From DATJLY01 sp035532935 (GTDB taxonomy: Bacteria > Pseudomonadota > Alphaproteobacteria > ATCC43930 > CGMCC-115725): 64,000 nt of DNA. Below the pieces are notes generated by a model, which was not told where the DNA came from, did no database searches, and worked only from the letters and a program-made list of their open reading frames with translations. The position numbers and the translations under genes were made by a program. Shown here piece after piece: positions 57,765 through 64,000 of this stretch (positions are counted from its first letter, which is position 1; each line of letters begins with the position of its first letter). Location of the stretch: assembly GCA_035532935.1 (NCBI GenBank), contig DATKQE010000085.1, positions 121,156-185,155 on the forward strand, written 5' to 3'.

Positions 57765-58241
57765 ATGACTGGCTACGACTTCGAGCGCAGTTTTGGCTAT
57801 GTGCTGTTCGAAACCACGCGGCTCATGAGCAAGCGGTTCGATCAGCGCGCCCGTCTGCTGGGCCTGACGCGGGCGCAATGCCACGTACTGGTGCATCTCG
57901 TGCAGCACGAGGGCATCAACCAGGCCGCACTCGCCGAGCGGCTCGAGCTCGAGCCGATTTCGCTGGCGCGCTGCCTCGACCGGATGGAGCAGGCCGGATG
58001 GATCGAGCGCCGCGCCGATCCATCCGACCGGCGCGCGCGTTTGCTCTACATGACGCAGAAGGCGAAGCCGCTCTTCGACCGCGTGCTCGAAGTGGGTTAC
58101 GCGACGCGGAGCGAGGCGCTGGCCGGCCTGTCGAGCGAGGATCGCGACCGGCTGCTCGACATGCTTTTGCATGTGCGCGCGAATCTGACCGAGAAAGGGC
58201 TCGCCGCCGAGCGCGCCCTGCAAGCGGCGGGAGCGAAGTAA
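57765..58241 (+). CDS. MarR family transcriptional regulator
   Basis: A 158-residue winged helix-turn-helix regulator. The pattern YDFERSFGYVLFETTRLMSKRFDQRARLLGLTRAQ is the typical N-terminal dimer region. The DNA-binding block is QAALAERLELEPISLARCLDRMEQAGWIERR with the wing DPSDRRARLLYMT. The start ATG 57765 gives the canonical MarR N-terminus; an in-frame start 25 codons upstream would run through the promoter palindrome. Its stop overlaps the emrA start (TAATG). It probably represses itself and the efflux pump, with release by an aromatic or antibiotic ligand. Confidence 0.92.
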   Translation: MTGYDFERSFGYVLFETTRLMSKRFDQRARLLGLTRAQCHVLVHLVQHEGINQAALAERLELEPISLARCLDRMEQAGWIERRADPSDRRARLLYMTQKAKPLFDRVLEVGYATRSEALAGLSSEDRDRLLDMLLHVRANLTEKGLAAERALQAAGAK

Positions 58242-59362
58242 TGGCCGTCGCCGCCGATACCCGCGCCGGATCGCGGCGAAGCACGCGCCTCGGCTGGCTC
58301 CGGATTGCGCTCATGCTCGTGGTGCCGCTCGCCATCGGATTCGGCGCTGGCTATTTCTATCTCCTGGCCGGCCGCTACGTCTCGACCGACGACGCCTATG
58401 TCCAGGCCGATATCGTCCAGATCAGCCCCGACGTCGGCGGCCGCGTCGTCGCGGTCGAGGTCCGCGACAACGAGAAGGTGATGCCGGGCCAGGTGCTGTT
58501 CCGGCTCGACGACCGCGATTACCGCATCGCCGTCGAGGCGGCGAAGGCGGAGCTCGCCAGCGCGCGGCTGAGAGTGGACGCGCTCCGGGCGGACTATCGC
58601 CAGAAGCTCGTCGAGCTGAAGCAGGCCCAGGACACCCAGGCCTACGAGGAGCGCGAATTCACCCGCCAGCAGCAGCTCCTGGCCGAGCACGTCACCTCGC
58701 AGCAGAAATTCGACGAAGCCCGCCATGCCCGCGACGTGGCGCGCCAGCAGGTCGGATCGACCGAGCAGCAGATCGCCAATACGCTCGCCGCGCTCGGCGG
58801 CAATCCCGACATCGTCACCGCCGACCACCCGCTGGTCCAGCGCGCCCAGGCCGCGCTCGATCGGGCCGAGCTCAATCTGTCGTACACCGTGGTGCGCGCG
58901 CCGATCGAGGGCATCGTCAGCAAGGTCGACAAGCTGCCGGTCGGCGAATATCTCAACGTCGCGACGCCGGCGTTCCCCCTGGTTTCGACCCGGCACGTCT
59001 GGATCGAGAGCAATTTCAAGGAGACCGACCTCACCCACATGCACCCGGGGCAGGAGGCGACGGTCGATATCGACGCCTATCCCGACAAGACCTTCACCGC
59101 CGAGGTCGAGAGCATCGGCGCCGGGACCGGCTCCGCGTTCTCGGTCCTGCCGCCGCAGAACGCGACCGGCAACTGGGTCAAGGTCGTGCAGCGCATCCCG
59201 GTGCGGCTCGTCATCACCGATCCCGACCCCGACCGGCCGCTGCGCGCCGGCATGAGCGCCGATGTCGAGGTCGACACCCATTATCGTCAACCGCTGCTGA
59301 TCAAGATCGACGCCTTGCTGCATCGGGTGACCGGAATGTCGGCCTTCGCCACCAGCAAATGA
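58241..59362 (+). CDS. emrA: Efflux membrane-fusion protein EmrA (HlyD family)
   Basis: A 373-residue inner-membrane-anchored periplasmic adaptor. One transmembrane helix (residues 21-43) precedes the biotinyl-lipoyl half RYVSTDDAYVQADIVQISPDVGGRVV, then a long helical hairpin (about 100-210). The second half is LNLSYTVVRAPIEGIVSKVDKLPVGEYL. VDIDAYPDKTFTAEVESIGAGTG is the usual EmrA beta-barrel. It links the EmrB pump to an outer-membrane factor for drug export. Coupled to marR (one-base overlap) and to emrB (ATGA). Confidence 0.93.
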   Translation: MAVAADTRAGSRRSTRLGWLRIALMLVVPLAIGFGAGYFYLLAGRYVSTDDAYVQADIVQISPDVGGRVVAVEVRDNEKVMPGQVLFRLDDRDYRIAVEAAKAELASARLRVDALRADYRQKLVELKQAQDTQAYEEREFTRQQQLLAEHVTSQQKFDEARHARDVARQQVGSTEQQIANTLAALGGNPDIVTADHPLVQRAQAALDRAELNLSYTVVRAPIEGIVSKVDKLPVGEYLNVATPAFPLVSTRHVWIESNFKETDLTHMHPGQEATVDIDAYPDKTFTAEVESIGAGTGSAFSVLPPQNATGNWVKVVQRIPVRLVITDPDPDRPLRAGMSADVEVDTHYRQPLLIKIDALLHRVTGMSAFATSK

Positions 59363-60903
59363 GCGCCGTCGCCGTCGCCGGATCGCGGGCGGTGCGGCAC
59401 CGCGGTCTCATCACCGTCTCGATCATGCTGGCGACGATCATGCAGGCGCTCGACACCTCGATCGCCAACGTGGCGCTGCCGCACATGCAAGGCAGCCTGT
59501 CGGCGACGCAGGATCAGATCTCCTGGGTACTCACGTCCTATATCGTCGCCGCCGCGGTGGCGACGCCGCTCACCGGCTGGCTCGCCGGGCGCTTCGGCCG
59601 CAAGCGGCTGTTCCTCGCCTCGATCGTCGGGTTCACGGTGGCCTCGATGCTGTGCGGCGGCGCGGTCAACTTGGCGCAGATCGTGAGCTACCGGCTGCTG
59701 CAGGGCGTTTTCGGCGCGGCGCTCATCCCGCTGTCGCAGGCCATCCTGCTCGACATCAACCCGCGCGAGAAGCACGCGGCGGCCATGGCGGTGTGGGGCG
59801 CGGGCATCATGGTCGCGCCGATCCTGGGGCCGACCCTCGGCGGCTGGCTCACCGAGGCCTATAACTGGCGCTGGGTATTCCTGATCAATCTGCCGGTGGG
59901 CATTCTCGCCTTCGCCGGTGTTTCGAGCTTCGTCACCGAGACCCAGATCGACCGTGCGCGGCCGTTCGATCTGTTCGGCTTCGCGATGCTGAGCCTCGGC
60001 ATCGGCGCGCTGCAGATGATGCTCGACCGCGGCCAGCAGAACGACTGGTGGGGCGCGACCGAGACCTGGGTCGAGCTCGGCCTGTGCGTCTGCGGGTTCT
60101 GGGTCTTCCTGGTCCATTCGGCCACCGCCGAGCATCCCTTCGTCAGCCTGGCGCTGTTCAAGGATTGGAATTTCTCCGCCGGCTGCATCCTCATGTTCCT
60201 GGTGGGCGTGCTGCTTTACGGCACCATCGCGCTGTTCCCGCCGCTGATGCAGGACCTGCTCAACTATCCCGTGGTCACCACCGGCAACATCCTGGCGCCG
60301 CGCGGCATCGGTACGCTGGTGGCGATGGCGGTGGTGGGAAGGCTGTCGGGCCGCGTCGACGCGCGGCTCATTCTCGTCGTGGGATTCTCGCTCACCGCCT
60401 ATTCGTTGCTGCGGATGACGCATTACTCGCTCGAGATGGATGTCTGGACGGTCGTCGTCGCGACGATCATCCAGGGCTTCGGGCTCGGCCTGGTGTGGGT
60501 GCCGCTGACGGCGGTCTCGTTCGCCACGCTGCCGACCCATCTCAGGACCGAGGGCTCGGCCTTCAGCGCGCTGGTCCGCAACATCGGCGGCAGCCTCGGC
60601 ATCTCGATCGGCGAGAACGTGCTGGTGACTTCGATCCAGACCAACCATTCCACCATCGCCCAGTACGCGACGCCGTACAATCCGATGCTGCGGCTGCCGG
60701 ACGTGCGGCAGGTGTGGGATCTGCACAGCCTGCACGGACTCGCCGCGCTCAATGCCGAGATCACGCGGCAAGCCGAGATGATCGCCTACAACAACGTGTT
60801 CAAGCTGCTGATGGTGCTGACGCTCGCGATCATCCCGCTGATCCTGATGCTGCGCACCCGGGGCTCCGGCGGCGGCGGCGAAACGCAGGCGGTGCTCGAC
60901 TAG
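59359..60903 (+). CDS. emrB: Efflux MFS transporter EmrB (DHA2 family)
   Basis: A 514-residue 14-helix major-facilitator pump of the EmrB/QacA DHA2 family. The DHA2 signature is ALDTSIANVALPHMQGSLSAT near residue 30, GRFGRKRLFL near 70 and LPVGILAF near 170. The protein exports hydrophobic drugs with proton antiport through EmrA. It overlaps the emrA stop and ends the operon; it converges on the next minus-strand gene with a 6-bp gap. Confidence 0.95.
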   Translation: MSAVAVAGSRAVRHRGLITVSIMLATIMQALDTSIANVALPHMQGSLSATQDQISWVLTSYIVAAAVATPLTGWLAGRFGRKRLFLASIVGFTVASMLCGGAVNLAQIVSYRLLQGVFGAALIPLSQAILLDINPREKHAAAMAVWGAGIMVAPILGPTLGGWLTEAYNWRWVFLINLPVGILAFAGVSSFVTETQIDRARPFDLFGFAMLSLGIGALQMMLDRGQQNDWWGATETWVELGLCVCGFWVFLVHSATAEHPFVSLALFKDWNFSAGCILMFLVGVLLYGTIALFPPLMQDLLNYPVVTTGNILAPRGIGTLVAMAVVGRLSGRVDARLILVVGFSLTAYSLLRMTHYSLEMDVWTVVVATIIQGFGLGLVWVPLTAVSFATLPTHLRTEGSAFSALVRNIGGSLGISIGENVLVTSIQTNHSTIAQYATPYNPMLRLPDVRQVWDLHSLHGLAALNAEITRQAEMIAYNNVFKLLMVLTLAIIPLILMLRTRGSGGGGETQAVLD

Positions 60904-60909
60904 CGTGCC

Positions 60910-61356
60910 TCAGGTATCGCGCAGGGCATCGCGGAACTCGCGCGCGTCGTAATCGGCGCTGCCGTCCTCGCCCTCGCGGACGACATGGAGATCGAGCCGC
61001 GCGGCCGCGAGCAGCGCGTCCTCGGTGAGCGCGCCGCCGCGCTCCGGATCCTCCATGGCGAGCTGCGCGAGCGACGGGCTCGCCGCGAGCAGGCGGTAGA
61101 GCGCGGTCACGCGCATGTAAAGCGCGAGCGTGTTTTGAACGTTCGTCCCCAAATCATCGGCCAAGAGGTCGAGCACCAGACGCGTGTCGATGGGCACGTC
61201 GCCGTCGCCGCCATCACCGTCGTCCTCGTCCGGCGGCAGCGCTTCCGCCTCGAGGCGGGCGAGATATTCGCTGAAGATGAACATCGCGGAGGCGAGCAGC
61301 TCGGGCTCGACCGGCGGCACGCGCGGCGGCACGGCGAAGGGCGTGACGTGGCTCAT
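60910..61356 (-). CDS. Hypothetical acidic protein
   Basis: A 148-residue cytoplasmic protein I do not recognise. It is helix-rich (PELLASAMFIFSEYLARLEAEAL) with a hyperacidic linker (PPDEDDGDGGDGDVP) near residue 42 and a C-terminal acidic region. No catalytic motifs, signal or membrane segment. The start overlaps the stop of a small upstream reading frame as ATGA, which suggests a coupled pair. It converges on emrB. Function unknown. Confidence 0.65.
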   Translation of the reverse strand: MSHVTPFAVPPRVPPVEPELLASAMFIFSEYLARLEAEALPPDEDDGDGGDGDVPIDTRLVLDLLADDLGTNVQNTLALYMRVTALYRLLAASPSLAQLAMEDPERGGALTEDALLAAARLDLHVVREGEDGSADYDAREFRDALRDT

Positions 61357-61505
61357 CGGGCCTCGCTCTCTGGTTCAGTCGCCCGCGGCGGGCGTTGGCC
61401 GGGCGGCTTCGTCGCCGCGCGCGGCCGGGCTGCGGTTGACGAGGCCGAGAGCGCGACCATGAACCACATCGCGGCGGGATCGAGGCGGTCGCTGCGCGGC
61501 ACCAT
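61353..61505 (-). CDS. Possible small protein coupled to the acidic hypothetical gene
   Basis: A 50-residue frame from ATG 61505 with one short hydrophobic stretch (AAMWFMVALSASS) and an Arg/Pro-rich tail. No ribosome site is convincing. The stop overlaps the next gene as ATGA, the only support for it. The reading could also be noise between genes. Confidence 0.3.
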   Translation of the reverse strand: MVPRSDRLDPAAMWFMVALSASSTAARPRAATKPPGQRPPRATEPESEAR

Positions 61506-61543
61506 CCCGGGAAAGTGGCTTCTCCGCGGCGGCGACGCAACGG

Positions 61544-62209
61544 CTATCTCCGCCGCTGCCGGCGCCACAGCAGCCACGAGCCGAGCACGGCGATTGCCGC
61601 CCCCGCCCACAGCCAGGCCGGCGCGCTGCCCATGTGATGGCCGAGCACCACCATGACGATCGTCAGCGGCAGGATGCCGAGCGCCGTCGTCCACAGGAAC
61701 GTCCACCAGCCGACGCCACCGAGACCGGCGGCGTAATTGATCAGGTTGAACGAGATCACCGGCACCAGCCGCACGGCGAACAGCATGCCGGCGTGGCGCG
61801 GCAGCCATTGCAGCTTTCGCCAGCCCTGCGCGGACAGGACCGGGCGAACGAAGGGCAGCCCCAGCCACCGCGCCAGCGCGAAGGACAGGATCGCGCCCAG
61901 CATCGCGCCGCTCCAGGTCACGGCGACGCCGAGCGCCGGGCCGAAGATCATGCCGTTGCCGAGCGCGATCACCTCGGCGGGAAGCGGCACGAAGGAATGC
62001 AGCACCATGAGCCCGATCGCGCCGACCGGACCCCACACGCCGAAGCCGCGAACGAACTGCGCCACCGCGGCGGGGGTGAGCGCCGTCGCGTCGAGGCCGT
62101 GCGCCTCCATCCAGCGCCAGCCGGCATAGCCCGCAACCGCAGCGATGGCCACGAGTGCCGCCACGCCCGCCGCCGCGACGCCGAGCCGGCGCCGATCCTG
62201 CAACCCCAT
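61544..62209 (-). CDS. TVP38/TMEM64 (DedA superfamily) membrane protein
   Basis: A 221-residue integral membrane protein of the SNARE-associated/TVP38 family. The conserved core is FVPLPAEVIALGNGMIFGPALGVAVTW... with the GAMLGAILSFALARWLG and RLVPVISFNLINYAAGLGGVGWWTFLWTTALG blocks and an Arg in the first of them. The protein has five or six helices. Relatives are lipid scramblases or transporters. Start ATG 62209 was preferred because the further in-frame starts at 62284 and 62350 lie in the interspersed repeat. The gene is alone between a small frame and the repeat. Confidence 0.85.
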   Translation of the reverse strand: MGLQDRRRLGVAAAGVAALVAIAAVAGYAGWRWMEAHGLDATALTPAAVAQFVRGFGVWGPVGAIGLMVLHSFVPLPAEVIALGNGMIFGPALGVAVTWSGAMLGAILSFALARWLGLPFVRPVLSAQGWRKLQWLPRHAGMLFAVRLVPVISFNLINYAAGLGGVGWWTFLWTTALGILPLTIVMVVLGHHMGSAPAWLWAGAAIAVLGSWLLWRRQRRR

Positions 62210-62273
62210 GGACGGATGCCCTCGCACCCGGCCATGCTGGCGCGGCGCGGCGCCGGGGGCAATCGCGATTGGC

Positions 62274-62394
62274 TGCGGTGCCATCCTGCGCCCTTCGACG
62301 ATGCTCAGGGCGAGGAAAGCCTTTTGACGGCCTTGCGAAAAGCGCCGCATCCTGAGCCGCGGCGAAGCCGCCGGTCGAAGGACGCACGGCCGAA
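62274..62394. repeat. Interspersed palindromic repeat, copy C
   Basis: About 121 bp between the TVP38 gene and the phage-tail genes, same orientation as copy A. It shares CCATCCTGCGCCCTTCGACG and TCGAAGGACGCACGGCCGAA at its ends. The internal hairpin is diverged (CGGCGAAGCCG). In-frame translations of copies A and C are also nearly identical, showing few changes. Confidence 0.8.
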
Positions 62395-62483
62395 TTCCAG
62401 TGTAGCTTCGCGATCGTTTCTGGACAGATTTGCAGCCGCTTCTGGACTCCCCATAGCAAAAAATCGCGGGCTGAAACGGGGCT

Positions 62484-62702
62484 TCAAGACGGCTTTGAAA
62501 CGGCCGCGGGCGCCGCGATCGCCACCACCGCGGGCGGCGTCTTCGTGATGTCGATCCGCTGCTTGTCGCCGCGGCAGATCTCGCTCACCGCCATCACCGC
62601 CTGGCCGGCTTTCGCCTGGCGCGGCATGTCGGCCGGCTGCCCGCAATGGCCGCTCTTCAGGATGGCGCCGGTCGCCGGGTCGTACACGACGTAGCAGATC
62701 AT
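62484..62702 (-). CDS. Small phage-tail-associated protein
   Basis: A 72-residue protein of the phage module. The N-terminus MICYVVYDPATGAILKSGHC has a pattern common in small genes that follow tail-tip genes. The rest has a basic middle and an Ala-rich tail. Its ATG overlaps the stop of the tail gene upstream (ATGA), which indicates translational coupling. Function unknown; a minor virion or tail-fibre accessory is plausible. Confidence 0.6.
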   Translation of the reverse strand: MICYVVYDPATGAILKSGHCGQPADMPRQAKAGQAVMAVSEICRGDKQRIDITKTPPAVVAIAAPAAVSKPS

Positions 62703-64000
62703 CGCCGCAGCTCCGTCACGGTCAGGCTGATGGATGAGAAATAGGCGCTCCCCGTGCCGTTATTGGCGACTCCCACCGAATAGTCCCAGGTCCCGGCCGG
62801 CGCGGCATCGAGAAACGTCCAGGTCACCGGCGTCACCGCCGGCGACTGCGCGACCAGCACCGACACGATATCGACGAACATCACCCCCGTTCCGATCGGC
62901 CCGCGCGAAATCGTGAACTCGTCATCGGCGCCGGTGGTGCTTCCGTTCGCGCCCATGCTCAGCGTGACCAGCACCGGCTCGCCGATCGTCGTGATGGTCG
63001 CGTCGATGAGCGGTTGCAGCGCGGGCGAGAAATAGGTGTACGTCACCGGACCGGCGACGAACGCACTGACGCTGTTGGTCGAGGCGCCCGGCGTCAGATC
63101 GGTATAGAGCCCGAGCGCGCCGACGGCCGACAGCGCCGGCGCGTTGCCGCCGATGGTGTGGGCATAGCTCGTCGCCTGGTCGAGCGTCTGCCTTCCGCCG
63201 CCCCAGATGTTGAACGACAGCAGCTTCACGTGGATGGTGTTGCCGATCTGGCCCTTGGCGAAGGGCAGCTTGAACACGGCGTTGGGCTTCAGCCGCACGA
63301 ACAGCGAGCCCGCTGCATGCGCCGCGATCGCCGAGCCGTAGAGGCCGCGGCGGAGATAGCCCGCGCTCGCGCCGTGCTTGCCGAGATCGTAGTGGTACTG
63401 GCTCGTCAGCACCGCCTGCTCGTAGGAAAAATACTCGCCGTTCGAGCCGTCCGGGTTGCAGACGAAGCAGACCGTGTTGCCGGCATCGGCGTCGGCCGCC
63501 GTGCCCGGCAGCAGCGCGCCGCGCGATTCGGTCAGATCGACCGCGCAGGTATCGGTCGTATCGGGGTCGCTGCCGCTGCCGAAGCTCGCCGTGAGCGTGC
63601 CCATGACCGAGCCGCCCTGCAGCGTCCCGGCATAGCTGTAATAGGCGTCGTCCGAGCTCTGCCACACCTCGCAGCCGCCCCACAGCGCCCCGCCATTGGT
63701 CGCAAGCCACCCCTCGCAGCCCAGCGCCTGCACCAGCTCGGCCGGCACGTCCATGAACGCCGGCGCCAGCGCGGCGCCCGGATCGGCGTTGAAGTTCGGC
63801 CGGTAGCCCGCGCCGGCCTGGTGGCCATAGCGCGGCGCGGCCCCGGTGCCGGCGAGATAATCCTCGGCCACGATCGACAGCGACCGGTCCATGTTCTCGG
63901 TGATCTCGCGGATGCGCACCCATTGGTTGCGCGCGCCGATGCCGGCATCGGTGATGGCGACGATGTCCATCGGGTCGAGCAGGATGAACTCGCGCCCGAC
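62699..64000 (-). CDS. Phage tail protein (5' end cut by window edge)
   Basis: 433 residues of C-terminal part of a phage tail or tail-tip protein; the frame continues past base 64000. Near the edge it reads REFILLDPMDIVAITD, the conserved region of the Phage-tail_3 (gp13/gpJ-like) family just before the tip domain. The remainder (Ser/Thr/Gly-rich, aromatic-poor beta-rich) probably forms the tail-tip or fibre-attachment part. The gene is followed by the small coupled gene. It is the end of a prophage or gene-transfer-agent module that extends beyond the right edge. Confidence 0.75.
   Translation of the reverse strand, partial: VGREFILLDPMDIVAITDAGIGARNQWVRIREITENMDRSLSIVAEDYLAGTGAAPRYGHQAGAGYRPNFNADPGAALAPAFMDVPAELVQALGCEGWLATNGGALWGGCEVWQSSDDAYYSYAGTLQGGSVMGTLTASFGSGSDPDTTDTCAVDLTESRGALLPGTAADADAGNTVCFVCNPDGSNGEYFSYEQAVLTSQYHYDLGKHGASAGYLRRGLYGSAIAAHAAGSLFVRLKPNAVFKLPFAKGQIGNTIHVKLLSFNIWGGGRQTLDQATSYAHTIGGNAPALSAVGALGLYTDLTPGASTNSVSAFVAGPVTYTYFSPALQPLIDATITTIGEPVLVTLSMGANGSTTGADDEFTISRGPIGTGVMFVDIVSVLVAQSPAVTPVTWTFLDAAPAGTWDYSVGVANNGTGSAYFSSISLTVTELRR

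Noticed and set aside
18..64000. CRISPR arrays, tRNA and rRNA genes
   Set aside because: No regularly spaced direct repeats, no tRNA cloverleaf or CCA-ending tract, and no rRNA-like sequence was found on reading either strand.

Overview
The window is about 64 kb of GC-rich (roughly two thirds G+C) bacterial chromosome. Gene content points to an alphaproteobacterium of the Rhodospirillales/Hyphomicrobiales kind: a short phasin, a DUF3734 patatin beside 3-hydroxybutyrate dehydrogenase, a DUF1194 protein, a DUF3775 protein, CcmI, FixK/FNR-type and CRP-type sites, and many uptake and oxidation genes for organic acids and aromatics. I found no rRNA, tRNA, CRISPR array or insertion sequence, and no stretch over 300 bp without a gene.

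Left part (1-19 kb): a type II secretion ATPase (gspE, cut by the left edge) follows patatin and bdhA on the minus strand. A prepilin peptidase and a multihaem c554-like cytochrome converge and overlap at their 3' ends. Next is the most unusual locus of the window (5967-13662, plus strand): a TpsB/FhaC-type outer-membrane transporter, a 1044-residue exported TPR-CHAT (caspase-fold) protein, a small exported protein of unknown family, and a CHASE2-class III adenylate cyclase. A near-perfect CRP-type palindrome lies between the first two genes. Acetoacetate decarboxylase, ccmI, the secretin gspD and a phasin follow. With bdhA, the patatin and adc, the phasin suggests polyhydroxybutyrate/ketone-body metabolism.

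Middle (19-44 kb): small operons for small organic acids. They include a TAXI solute-binding protein without signal peptide plus a DUF1194 protein and an SDR, and an Ldh2 dehydrogenase, LVIVD-repeat protein and FMN alpha-hydroxy-acid oxidase run. A GMC oxidoreductase, a solitary mlaC, a GlcG/HbpS protein and a rhomboid protease follow. From 29.4 to 39.0 kb lies a continuous plus-strand catabolic cluster: FAH hydrolase, recombinase-like helix protein, SsuABC-type importer, Rieske oxygenase alpha subunit, SDR, cupin, alpha/beta hydrolase, IclR regulator and a ThDP enzyme. Two more ThDP enzymes of the acetolactate-synthase superfamily, a nicotinamidase-like enzyme, a DUF3775 gene with an FNR/FixK box, and a cyclase-family hydrolase complete this part.

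Right part (44-64 kb): Tad-type pseudopilin-like genes; an aryl-acid adenylating enzyme, amidohydrolase, 2-hydroxyacid dehydrogenase and M24-fold protein operon; an Fbp-type ABC importer operon that contains an alpha/beta hydrolase and ends near an aldo/keto reductase; a MarR-EmrA-EmrB efflux operon whose promoter spacer is exactly filled by a palindrome; two unknown small genes; a TVP38/DedA membrane protein; and, at the right edge on the minus strand, the last genes of a phage tail module. Three copies of an interspersed palindromic repeat sit in intergenic gaps at 42.1, 57.6 and 62.3 kb.
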